From: Chthoniobacterales bacterium
Lineage (GTDB): Bacteria; Verrucomicrobiota; Verrucomicrobiia; Chthoniobacterales; UBA6821
DNA: 11,884 bases
Direction: 5' to 3'
NCBI GenBank assembly: GCA_021733705.1
Contig: JAIPKF010000033.1
Span: 1 to 11,884 of the forward strand
The stretch's first letter is position 1. Every line of letters begins with the position of its first letter. Of this stretch, positions 5,834 to 11,884 are shown piece after piece. The notes under the pieces were generated by a model. The model was not told the origin of the DNA and did no database searches. It worked only from the letters and a program-made list of their open reading frames with translations. The translations under genes and the position numbers were made by a program.

Positions 5834-7006
5834 ATGGTCACAGATATGGACCCCCTTGATGATAAAAGATCCGATGCCCCACGTGGGCTCATCCTCTACG
5901 GCCCCCTAGAAGAGAGAGGGGTCTTACTGACGCGCTATCAATTTAGCACGAGTCAGCCAACGGTGATCTCAGATCATTATCACAATGGCTCTTTAATATT
6001 GCTCCTTAATATTAGCGGTAATGCTCCTATTTATAGTTATTCCAAAAAAGAACCTGAGAAGAACTTTCACCTACAGATCTCTTCTCAAAAAAGTCTCTTT
6101 TTAGTAAAAAAAAATGCTTCTATCCTCATGCACCGAGAAGCAGGTCAACAACATCATTTTTTAATTTTAGAAATTTCTACTAATTGGCTTCTCTCACTAT
6201 TAAAAATATATCCCCACCCAATAAAAAAAGAGATTACCCACTTACTCAAAAAAACTCCTCAAAAATTAGCCGGAATATTTCATACTGATCGTAACGAGGA
6301 GGCCGCGAAGGTTGATGGGGCAAGGCGAGCGATGAAGTCTGACGACGGCTGTGTGTGTACACAACGCCCGAGGAAGACTTCGAGATCAACGCAGCATCCA
6401 TCTGATTTCCCAGCTTCCGTAGGTGTTAGGTATGAAATAGGCGGGCTAGCCCCGAACCTTTCTCCTTTTTGTTTTCATGTGCGATCGGTGTGTGAAGAGC
6501 TCTTTCTACCTCATCACCAAAAGGAACGTCCAGAGTTATGGTTTTATTCAAAAATACTCGAACTCCTTTCTCATGCACTCCTAGAGCCTTTAGAAGATTT
6601 TTGCACCCACCGCAAAGAACGTCTTGCTTTAGAACGTATTGAATCTGTTAAGAAAAATCTGACTCAAAATTTAGAATATCCTCCTTCGCTCCAGGAGTGT
6701 GCTCGTAATGCCGGGTGTAGTCCTTCCTATCTCAGTCGTACTTTTACTCTGTATACAGGAATAACAATCAGTCGTTATCTTAGAAATATTCGCTTAGAAC
6801 GTGCTGCCACGTTATTGCGTAGTGGTAAATATAATGTGACCGAGGCTGCGATGGCCGTGGGATATTCGAGTCTGAGTCATTTTTCGAAAGCTTTTGCAGA
6901 GATGTTTGGATCTTGCCCCTGTGCCTTCGGATTTTATTCAGGAACAAGTTCAAAAGAAGGAATAGGTGCTATTACAGCCTCTCCTAAGTCGGTAAGTCCA
7001 AGATAG
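5834..7006 (+). CDS. AraC-family transcriptional regulator carrying an in-frame 60-residue repeat-element insert
   Basis: A 390-residue protein. Residues 1-145 resemble an AraC sensor domain of cupin type (DHYHNGSLILLLNISG at 47-62; HHFLILEIS at 107-115). The AraC-type double helix-turn-helix occupies about 266-365: ERIESVKKNL, then SLQECARNAGCSPSYLSRTF (first HTH, about 285-304), ISRYLRNIRLERAATLL (312-328), and VTEAAMAVGYSSLSHFSKAF (second HTH, 335-354), ending FGSCPCAF. Residues 147-206 come from repeat copy E, 180 bp with no stop. Without them the protein would be 330 residues, normal for the family, with a smooth join QKLA-PNLS in the interdomain linker. The general form is closest to PchR-like regulators, but the inducer and targets are unknown. 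ATG 5834 is the first in-frame start; an ATG at 5846 is also possible. The last 24 codons overlap apaG on the other strand. Confidence 0.85.
   Translation: MVTDMDPLDDKRSDAPRGLILYGPLEERGVLLTRYQFSTSQPTVISDHYHNGSLILLLNISGNAPIYSYSKKEPEKNFHLQISSQKSLFLVKKNASILMHREAGQQHHFLILEISTNWLLSLLKIYPHPIKKEITHLLKKTPQKLAGIFHTDRNEEAAKVDGARRAMKSDDGCVCTQRPRKTSRSTQHPSDFPASVGVRYEIGGLAPNLSPFCFHVRSVCEELFLPHHQKERPELWFYSKILELLSHALLEPLEDFCTHRKERLALERIESVKKNLTQNLEYPPSLQECARNAGCSPSYLSRTFTLYTGITISRYLRNIRLERAATLLRSGKYNVTEAAMAVGYSSLSHFSKAFAEMFGSCPCAFGFYSGTSSKEGIGAITASPKSVSPR
6267..6448 (+). repeat. Palindromic MITE-like element, copy E, inserted in frame in the araC-like gene
   Basis: The left end TAGCCGGAATATTTCATACT starts at 6267 and the right end GTATGAAATAGGCGGGCTA closes at 6448; TA to TA is exactly 180 bp. 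The central stem is GAAGTCT (6334-6340) with AGACTTC (6375-6381), enclosing GTGTG (6351-6355), loop TGTA, and CACAA. From 6275 to 6392 it can be laid on copy F without gaps, with six differences in 118 bases by my count, so the two belong to one recent subfamily. Relative to copy C the right arm lacks one base, and TAT near the end reads TAG shifted out of frame; together these let the host frame leave the element as YEIGGLA and not stop. Confidence 0.92.
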
Positions 7007-7311
7007 GAGCCCTCTGCAATAGCAGCTCCATGGGTTGTGTGACAGCTGTTGTAGGAGAATTTTTCTCCAGGCTTTAAATGAGGAAAAGAGCCAACCACTC
7101 CCTCTCCCTCTAGCGCCATCACTTCTCCGTTAGCCTCACGCACCACCCACTTTCTTCCTTTTACGGTAAGGGCTTGATCACTTTTATTATGAATCGTAAT
7201 AAAATAAATAAAGAGATGGGGCTTTTCTAGAGTAGCTCCCCGCTCCGGATCATAGAACAAGCGATCTAATGTTGCTGTAAATCCGGGAAGTAATCGTGGT
7301 TTTTGAGGCAT
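6934..7311 (-). CDS. apaG: ApaG-like protein
   Basis: A 125-residue protein of the same length as Escherichia coli ApaG, with an immunoglobulin-like beta-sandwich fold in that family. Matching segments in order are FIYFITIHNKSDQALTVKGRKWVV (residues 33-56), the diagnostic GEGVVGSFPHLKPGEKFSYNS (73-93), and a C-terminal IPSFELV. The molecular function is unsettled: the family has been linked to Co/Mg homeostasis in enterobacteria, and the same domain occurs in eukaryotic F-box and polymerase-interacting proteins. It starts 38 bp after the aspS stop codon and is probably the last gene of the mnmA-ribBA-aspS-apaG transcription unit. Its final 24 codons overlap the 3' end of the araC-like gene in convergent arrangement. 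The start is ATG 7309-7311, without a visible Shine-Dalgarno sequence. Confidence 0.88.
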   Translation of the reverse strand: MPQKPRLLPGFTATLDRLFYDPERGATLEKPHLFIYFITIHNKSDQALTVKGRKWVVREANGEVMALEGEGVVGSFPHLKPGEKFSYNSCHTTHGAAIAEGSYLGLTDLGEAVIAPIPSFELVPE

Positions 7312-7349
7312 AGATCACAAGTGAGAAAAAGTAAGTGGCTCTAGAAGTT

Positions 7350-9119
7350 TTATTTCTTTGATGTGGAGGTAATGGAGAGAACACGAAGTTCTTTCTCATC
7401 AACTGGAGAAGGTGATCCAGTCATGAGTTCCATTCCTCGATTATTTTTTGGAAAGGCAATCACATCTCGAATCGACTCTTCATAAGCTATGAGTGAAATA
7501 AGACGGTCGAGTCCGAGGGCAATACCACCGTGTGGAGGAGCCCCATATTGAAATGCATTAAGAAGATGACCGAAGAGTTCTTTTTGTTGAACTTCATTGA
7601 TTCCTAGTGCTGCAAAAATACGTGCCTGCAAATCACGCTCATGGATCCGCAAACTTCCCCCTCCAATTTCCACACCATTAAGAACAATATCGTAGGCCTC
7701 TGCACGCACCTCTCCTAATCTTCCGGTAAGGAGGAGTTCTTCATCTTGAGCCTTGGGACGGGTGAAGGGATGGTGCACTGCATTCCATCTATTTTCCTCC
7801 TCGCAGTAACTGAGCAAAGGAAAATCGACAACCCAAAGAAATGCAAGCTCCTCACGATCAATCGGGATTTTTTGATACTCTGCTACTTTTAGACGAACCC
7901 GGCCAAGGGCTGCGCATGCTGTTTCCCAACGATCAGCACCAAAAAGAATGAGATCTCCCTCTTCCATCTTGAGCTGCTTTGAGAGTTCTGCTTTTTCAGT
8001 CTCAGTAAAAAATTTGACAATCGGTGATTTCCATTCACCATTTTCCACTTTGATAAAGGCGAGTCCTTTTGCACCAGCGCTCTTTGCTACCTCGGTTAAT
8101 GTCTCTATCTGCCCAGAGGTAATAGAGGCAAATCCTTTTGCATTGATTGCTTTAATGACCCCAACATTATCGAGCGCACCACGAAAAACCTTAAATTCTG
8201 TTTTCGAAAAAATAGAGCTGATATCCTGCAACTCCATTTCAAAGCGCATATCGGGCTTGTCACTTCCGAAGCGATTCATCGCTTCTTGATGGGTCATTCG
8301 CAAAAAAGGAGTCTTGATTTCAATACCACGAGCCTCACGAAAGACTTTTTGAAACATCTTTTCGATCAAAGCAAAAATCTTTTTATCTGAGATAAAGGAT
8401 GCTTCAATATCGACTTGTGTGAATTCCGGTTGCCGATCGGCCCTTAAATCCTCATCACGGAAACACCGTGCAATTTGAAAATAACGATCGACACCACCAA
8501 CCATGAGAAGCTGCTTGTACTGCTGGGGTGCCTGAGGAAGGGCATAGAATTTTCCAGGAGAGAGGCGTGCAGGAACCAGGAAATCACGGGCTCCCTCCGG
8601 AGTGCTATTACAAAGAATCGGAGTTTCTATTTCCCAAAAACCCTCCTCATCGAGCACATCTCGAATTATTTTTGTCACACGATGACGCAACCGAATATTG
8701 GCCGTCATCTCAGGACGACGCAAATCGAGATAGCGATAGGTCAAACGAAGATCTTCATTACCAATCCGTTCTTCCATAGGAAATGGAGGAACCTCGGAAC
8801 GATTGAGAACATGTAATGTTGCTGCTACAAGTTCTACAGCACCAGTCAGGAGATCGTCATTTTCTGTACCTTCAAGACGGGCGACTACCTCTCCGTGAAT
8901 GGTTACTACATCCTCAGAGCGCAGAGAATGGGCCTCTGATGCTGCTTTGGGATGGTGTTCAGGACGAAAGACGATTTGTGTCATTCCTTCACGATCACGC
9001 AGATCAATAAAAATAACGCCTCCATGATCTCGGCGAGATGCAACCCATCCACTCAGGGTCACAGATCTGCCGATATCTTCAACACGTAACGAGGCACAGG
9101 AACAATCACGATAATGCAT
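7350..9119 (-). CDS. aspS: Aspartyl-tRNA synthetase, bacterial type, probably non-discriminating (Asp/Asn)
   Basis: A class II aminoacyl-tRNA synthetase of 589 residues, full length for the bacterial type. It has the N-terminal OB-fold anticodon domain (about 1-105), the catalytic core with motif 2 FRDEDLRADRQPEFTQ (220-235), the GAD insertion domain (about 285-420), the active-site segment YDIVLNGVEIGGGSLRIH (476-493) and motif 3 GGIALGLDRLI (531-541). The RRDHGG segment (H32) and the Gly in ARLEGT (G84) correspond to the His and Gly known from non-discriminating AspRS, which also charges tRNA-Asn for later amidation by GatCAB. The frame can begin at TTG 9125, but ATG 9119 is the more likely start because it lies two codons on and leaves an N-terminus of normal form. 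It sits 51 bp after ribBA and 38 bp before apaG, in one direction. Confidence 0.95.
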   Translation of the reverse strand: MHYRDCSCASLRVEDIGRSVTLSGWVASRRDHGGVIFIDLRDREGMTQIVFRPEHHPKAASEAHSLRSEDVVTIHGEVVARLEGTENDDLLTGAVELVAATLHVLNRSEVPPFPMEERIGNEDLRLTYRYLDLRRPEMTANIRLRHRVTKIIRDVLDEEGFWEIETPILCNSTPEGARDFLVPARLSPGKFYALPQAPQQYKQLLMVGGVDRYFQIARCFRDEDLRADRQPEFTQVDIEASFISDKKIFALIEKMFQKVFREARGIEIKTPFLRMTHQEAMNRFGSDKPDMRFEMELQDISSIFSKTEFKVFRGALDNVGVIKAINAKGFASITSGQIETLTEVAKSAGAKGLAFIKVENGEWKSPIVKFFTETEKAELSKQLKMEEGDLILFGADRWETACAALGRVRLKVAEYQKIPIDREELAFLWVVDFPLLSYCEEENRWNAVHHPFTRPKAQDEELLLTGRLGEVRAEAYDIVLNGVEIGGGSLRIHERDLQARIFAALGINEVQQKELFGHLLNAFQYGAPPHGGIALGLDRLISLIAYEESIRDVIAFPKNNRGMELMTGSPSPVDEKELRVLSITSTSKK

Positions 9120-9170
9120 AAACAATGGAGAGATTTTTAATTTTAAGGGAAGTCACGAAAAAGAGTAGGA

Positions 9171-10457
9171 TTACTTTTGTGAGAGTTGGTCTAGAAGATG
9201 CCCCATCTTCTCTTTTTTGGTTGAAAGATAGCAAGCGTTGTATTGATTGGAGCCAGTTAGAATGGGAAGACGCTCCATAATTTCAATTCCAAACCCATGA
9301 AGACCGACAACTTTTTTTGGATTATTGGTCAAGAGATGCATCTTGCGAACACCAAGATCCACAAGAATCTGAGCACCTAAGCCATAGTCACGAAGATCCA
9401 TGGGATAGCCGAGCTTGATATTTGCTTCAACCGTATCGAGTCCCTCTTCTTGTAATTTGTAAGCATGAACCTTAGCAGCAAGTCCAATACCCCGTCCCTC
9501 TTGCCGCATGTAGACAAGAACTCCATGACCACTCTCTTGAATCTGTTTGAGAGCTATATGAAGCTGTGGTCCACAATCACAACGCTGTGATCCAAAAATA
9601 TCTCCCGAGAAACATTCACTGTGGACCCTGACCAATGCTGGCTTTGAGGAATCAATGGGGCCTTTGACTAACGCAAGATGATGTTGTTGATCCGAGTCAG
9701 CAATAGATGCTCGGTATAAAAAAAGCTGAAAATCTCCATATTCTGTGGGAAGAAAAATTTCCTCTTCACGTGTCACGAGCTTTTCCCTCATACGTCGGTA
9801 GGCAATTAAGTCACGAATAGAACACATCTTGAGTCGATGTTCTTTTTTGAATCGAAGCAAGTCAGGAAGACGTGCCATCGTTCCATCTTCATTCAGGATT
9901 TCACAAAGAACACCCGATGGGTCGAGCCCTGCAAGTCGAGCCAAATCAACAGCTGCTTCCGTGTGGCCTACTCGACGCAAAACACCTCCAGCAGCTGCTT
10001 GCAATGGAAAAATATGTCCTGGTTGTCGTAGCTCCTCAGGATGCGTAGTAGGAGAGGCTAAAATCTGAATTGTAACAGCACGATCATGAGCACTAATACC
10101 TGTGGAGGTACTATGCGTCGCATCAACGGAGACAGTGAAATCGGTTTTATGCATTTCCCGATTGTGCGTCACCATGGGAGGAAGTTGAAGCTGCTCAGCT
10201 CGTTCTTTTGTAATGGGTGCGCAGATGAGCCCTCGACCATAACGAGCCATAAAGTTGACATCCGCTGCCGTAGCCTTGGCAGCCGCCATAATGAGATCTC
10301 CCTCATTCTCCCGATCTTCATCATCAGTCACAATCACCATTTTCCCATTACGTATTTCTTCAATGATCTCTTCGATGGAATCAAAGCTCTGGTCATGCGT
10401 CGTGACGGGGTGCTCTTGATCGATTGATGGAGCGTTGATATCTGCTTGATGGTTCAT
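9171..10457 (-). CDS. ribBA: Bifunctional 3,4-dihydroxy-2-butanone 4-phosphate synthase / GTP cyclohydrolase II
   Basis: Provides both starting branches of riboflavin synthesis: the RibB half makes the four-carbon unit from ribulose 5-phosphate, and the RibA half opens GTP. The protein has 428 residues. The RibB half (about 25-228) shows VIVTDDEDRENEGDLIMAA (41-59), HSTSTGISAHDRA (115-127), RQPGHIFPL (144-152) and RVGHTEAAVDLARLAGL (162-178). The RibA half (about 230-428) shows RVHSECFSGDIFGSQRCDCG (277-296) with the zinc cysteines C282, C293 and C295, then YMRQEGRGIGL (316-326), DLRDYGLGAQIL (354-365) and LLTNNPKK (375-382). All key residues are present, so both halves should be active. ATG 10457 was chosen over the upstream TTG at 10502 because the extra 15 residues are not family-like. 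No FMN riboswitch fits in the 71 bp before it. Confidence 0.95.
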   Translation of the reverse strand: MNHQADINAPSIDQEHPVTTHDQSFDSIEEIIEEIRNGKMVIVTDDEDRENEGDLIMAAAKATAADVNFMARYGRGLICAPITKERAEQLQLPPMVTHNREMHKTDFTVSVDATHSTSTGISAHDRAVTIQILASPTTHPEELRQPGHIFPLQAAAGGVLRRVGHTEAAVDLARLAGLDPSGVLCEILNEDGTMARLPDLLRFKKEHRLKMCSIRDLIAYRRMREKLVTREEEIFLPTEYGDFQLFLYRASIADSDQQHHLALVKGPIDSSKPALVRVHSECFSGDIFGSQRCDCGPQLHIALKQIQESGHGVLVYMRQEGRGIGLAAKVHAYKLQEEGLDTVEANIKLGYPMDLRDYGLGAQILVDLGVRKMHLLTNNPKKVVGLHGFGIEIMERLPILTGSNQYNACYLSTKKEKMGHLLDQLSQK

Positions 10458-10528
10458 TAGAGTGATACGATTTTTACCATGATTGAAAGCGAAGGAGAAC
10501 AATCATGACACAGTGAGGTGACTCTTAT

Positions 10529-11677
10529 TTATAGGGTAACTTCTTTTAAATTTTCCAAAAACTGAGTAGTTGCTGGTGCCGAGCGCTTCCTAATCCATCC
10601 TCCTCCTAGGACCACATCACCATCATAAAAGACAGCTGCTTGTCCTGGAGTCACTGCTCGAAGCGGCTCTGAAAGAAGGACGACAGCATGATCTTCATCA
10701 TGAGCAAGGATAGTAGCACGCGCTCCCTCATGACCATGGCGAACGCGAACTGAAATTTCCTGGAGGGCCTTAGGCACCTCTTCTAACCAATTGAGACGAT
10801 CTATTTCGAAGGTTTCAGAGAGAAGATCACTCTCTTTTCCAAGAATGACTCTTTTGTCTTTGGCATCAATAGCCACGACATAGAGAGGGTAGGGAGAACC
10901 TCCAGGAAGACCTTTGCGCTGACCTACCGTGAAAAGCTCGATACCATCGTGCTCGCCGAGATAGTTTCCTTCGGTATCATAGAAACCACCTGGTTGAAAG
11001 AGATCACCCCGACTACGCAAAAATGCTTTATAATCTTTCCCAGGAACAAAACAGATTTCTTGACTATCCTCTTTTTCTGCAACTTTAAGACCTAGTTTTC
11101 GTGCAATAGCTCGAATCTCTTTTTTAGTGAGTTTTCCGAGTGGGCAGAGGGCACGCTGGAGTTGAGGCTGACGTAGGCTAAATAAAAAATAGGATTGGTC
11201 TTTGGTTTCATCCAAGCCTTTGCGCAAGGTGGCTTTCCCCTGAGCATGCTCAATAATTGCGTAGTGACCCGTAGCAATATAGTCAGCTCCAAGTGAGGTA
11301 GCTTTATCCCAGAGATTCCCGAATTTTAATTTTTCATTACACATGACACAGGGATTGGGAGTACGACCCCGTTTGTATTCTTCAGAAAAATAATCGATCA
11401 CTAGCTTTTCAAAAGGGACTGCTTCATCAATCACATAATGAGGAATCCCAAGTGCATGGGCTACGCTGCGAGCATCAGCAATGGCTTGGGGACCACAGCA
11501 TTTATCTTCAGCACGGGACATACAATCCTGAGGCCAGAGTTTCATCGTCACCCCCACAACATCCCATCCCTCTTGCTGGAGTAAGTAGGCCGCAACACTT
11601 GAATCCACCCCTCCGCTCATGCCAATAATGACACGCTTTTTGGAAGTAGACTCGGATTGTTCAGGGTGCTCATTCAT
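10529..11677 (-). CDS. mnmA: tRNA-specific 2-thiouridylase MnmA
   Basis: Places sulfur at position 2 of the wobble uridine (U34) of tRNA-Lys, -Glu and -Gln, using ATP and a persulfide relay; cytoplasmic. The 382-residue length is near the family norm. Visible features are the PP-loop SGGVDSS (21-27), TPNPCVMCNEKLKFG (106-120) with the expected catalytic cysteine C113, ATGHYA (135-140), KDQSYFLFSL (159-168), the second catalytic cysteine C209 in SQEICFV (205-211), and VGQRKGLPGG (about 247-256). The C-terminal beta domain ends with PLRAVTPGQAAVFYDGDVVLGGGWI, here mentioned by its ends only: PLRAVTPG to GGGWI. ATG 11675-11677 fits the family; a promoter lies almost on top of it. It is the first gene of the probable mnmA-ribBA-aspS-apaG cluster. 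Confidence 0.95.
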   Translation of the reverse strand: MNEHPEQSESTSKKRVIIGMSGGVDSSVAAYLLQQEGWDVVGVTMKLWPQDCMSRAEDKCCGPQAIADARSVAHALGIPHYVIDEAVPFEKLVIDYFSEEYKRGRTPNPCVMCNEKLKFGNLWDKATSLGADYIATGHYAIIEHAQGKATLRKGLDETKDQSYFLFSLRQPQLQRALCPLGKLTKKEIRAIARKLGLKVAEKEDSQEICFVPGKDYKAFLRSRGDLFQPGGFYDTEGNYLGEHDGIELFTVGQRKGLPGGSPYPLYVVAIDAKDKRVILGKESDLLSETFEIDRLNWLEEVPKALQEISVRVRHGHEGARATILAHDEDHAVVLLSEPLRAVTPGQAAVFYDGDVVLGGGWIRKRSAPATTQFLENLKEVTL

Positions 11678-11686
11678 AGCCCTTCT

Positions 11687-11714
11687 ACTATAGAGATAAA
11701 AAAGAGGTCGTCAA
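11687..11714 (-). promoter_or_regulatory. Sigma70-like promoter for mnmA, implying a nearly leaderless message
   Basis: On the minus strand TTGACG (11709-11714, five of six consensus bases) is followed after 16 bp by TATAGT (11687-11692, five of six). Only nine bases separate the -10 hexamer from the ATG at 11677, so the transcript would begin a few bases before the start codon. It is the best promoter match seen in the window and probably drives mnmA and the three genes after it. An AGAAGGG just before the ATG could act as a weak ribosome site if transcription started further upstream. Confidence 0.55.
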
Positions 11715-11758
11715 CGGCCACTCATCACGTTTCAATAGAGGATCACTTGAGATGACAT

Positions 11759-11884
11759 TAACCCACATATTTCATACTGATCGTGGCGAGGAGGCCGCGA
11801 AGGCTGATGGGGCAAGGCGAGCGATGAAGTCTGACGACGGCTGTGTGTATACACACTGCCCGAGGAAGACTTCGAGATCAACGC
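11759..11884 (+). repeat. Palindromic MITE-like element, copy F (right end cut by window)
   Basis: Begins with TAACCCACATATTTCATACT at 11759 and continues to the window end. The central hairpin is perfect: GAAGTCT (11826-11832) with AGACTTC (11867-11873), enclosing GTGTG (11843-11847), loop TATA, and CACAC (11852-11856). It is the closest relative of copy E and remains open in the same reading frame (HIFHTDRGEEAAKADG and onward). It lies 45 bp upstream of the mnmA promoter. The missing right terminus should be found just beyond 11884. Confidence 0.88.

Noticed and set aside
6890..6965. Frameshift at the 3' end of the araC-like gene (the neighbouring frame reads PSDFIQEQVQKKE and stops at 6963-6965)
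   Set aside because: The annotated frame already gives FGSCPCAF with the normal FGxxPxxF spacing, while the shifted frame would put two extra residues there; the resemblance is suggestive but not enough.
7889..8816. Several open frames opposite or out of frame within aspS
   Set aside because: They are shadows of a strongly supported conserved gene and have no features of their own.
9120..9125. TTG start for aspS, and likewise the TTG at 10502 for ribBA
   Set aside because: ATG codons lie 2 and 15 codons further on, and the extra residues are not like the families' N-termini.
10458..10528. FMN riboswitch before ribBA
   Set aside because: The 71-bp gap is too short for an FMN aptamer and shows none of its conserved segments.
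1..11884. CRISPR array or REP-like clustered repeats
   Set aside because: The repeats are about 180 bp, dispersed, in both orientations and without regular spacers, so this is a dispersed element family and not an array.

Overview
The window reads as chromosomal DNA of a Gram-negative bacterium of moderate G+C. The gene content (heptose adenylyltransferase, ApaG, a single-chain RibBA, a bacterial-type AspRS with non-discriminating signature residues, and a secreted SUMF1-fold protein) fits the PVC group, more likely Verrucomicrobiota than Chlamydiota. That placement is inference from gene content, not a phylogeny. Most genes lack a Shine-Dalgarno sequence at a useful distance.

Layout. Positions 134-607 (minus) carry a stand-alone heptose-1-phosphate adenylyltransferase (rfaE2/hldE2 type). 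Positions 608-1154 are non-coding and hold two abutting repeat elements. Positions 1155-2108 (plus) encode a DMT/EamA transporter. Positions 2150-3811 (minus) encode an unrecognised coiled-coil protein, and 3918-5543 (minus) an exported SUMF1-fold protein with a Pro-rich linker and a His/Cys tail. Positions 5834-7006 (plus) encode an AraC-family regulator that is interrupted in frame by a repeat element. From 11677 down to 6934 a co-directional minus-strand housekeeping cluster runs mnmA - ribBA - aspS - apaG, with gaps of about 71, 51 and 38 bp and a good sigma70-like promoter in front of mnmA.

The most striking content is a dispersed family of palindromic, MITE-like elements. Six copies are visible (A 1-136, B 658-921, C 920-1102, D 5616-5792, E 6267-6448, F 11759-11884; A and F are cut by the window ends). 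They share terminal inverted repeats built around ATATTTCATACTG, are bounded by TA dinucleotides, are about 175-181 bp long TA to TA (B is about 262), and fold end to end into one long hairpin. The central stem has changed sequence between copies while both arms stayed complementary. Copy E lies inside the araC-like gene: it adds exactly 180 bp (60 codons) without a stop, at the linker between sensor and DNA-binding domains, and removing it restores a continuous ordinary-sized AraC protein. This resembles in principle the Rickettsia palindromic elements that insert in frame into genes. No transposase is visible here, so any mobilising enzyme would be supplied from elsewhere.
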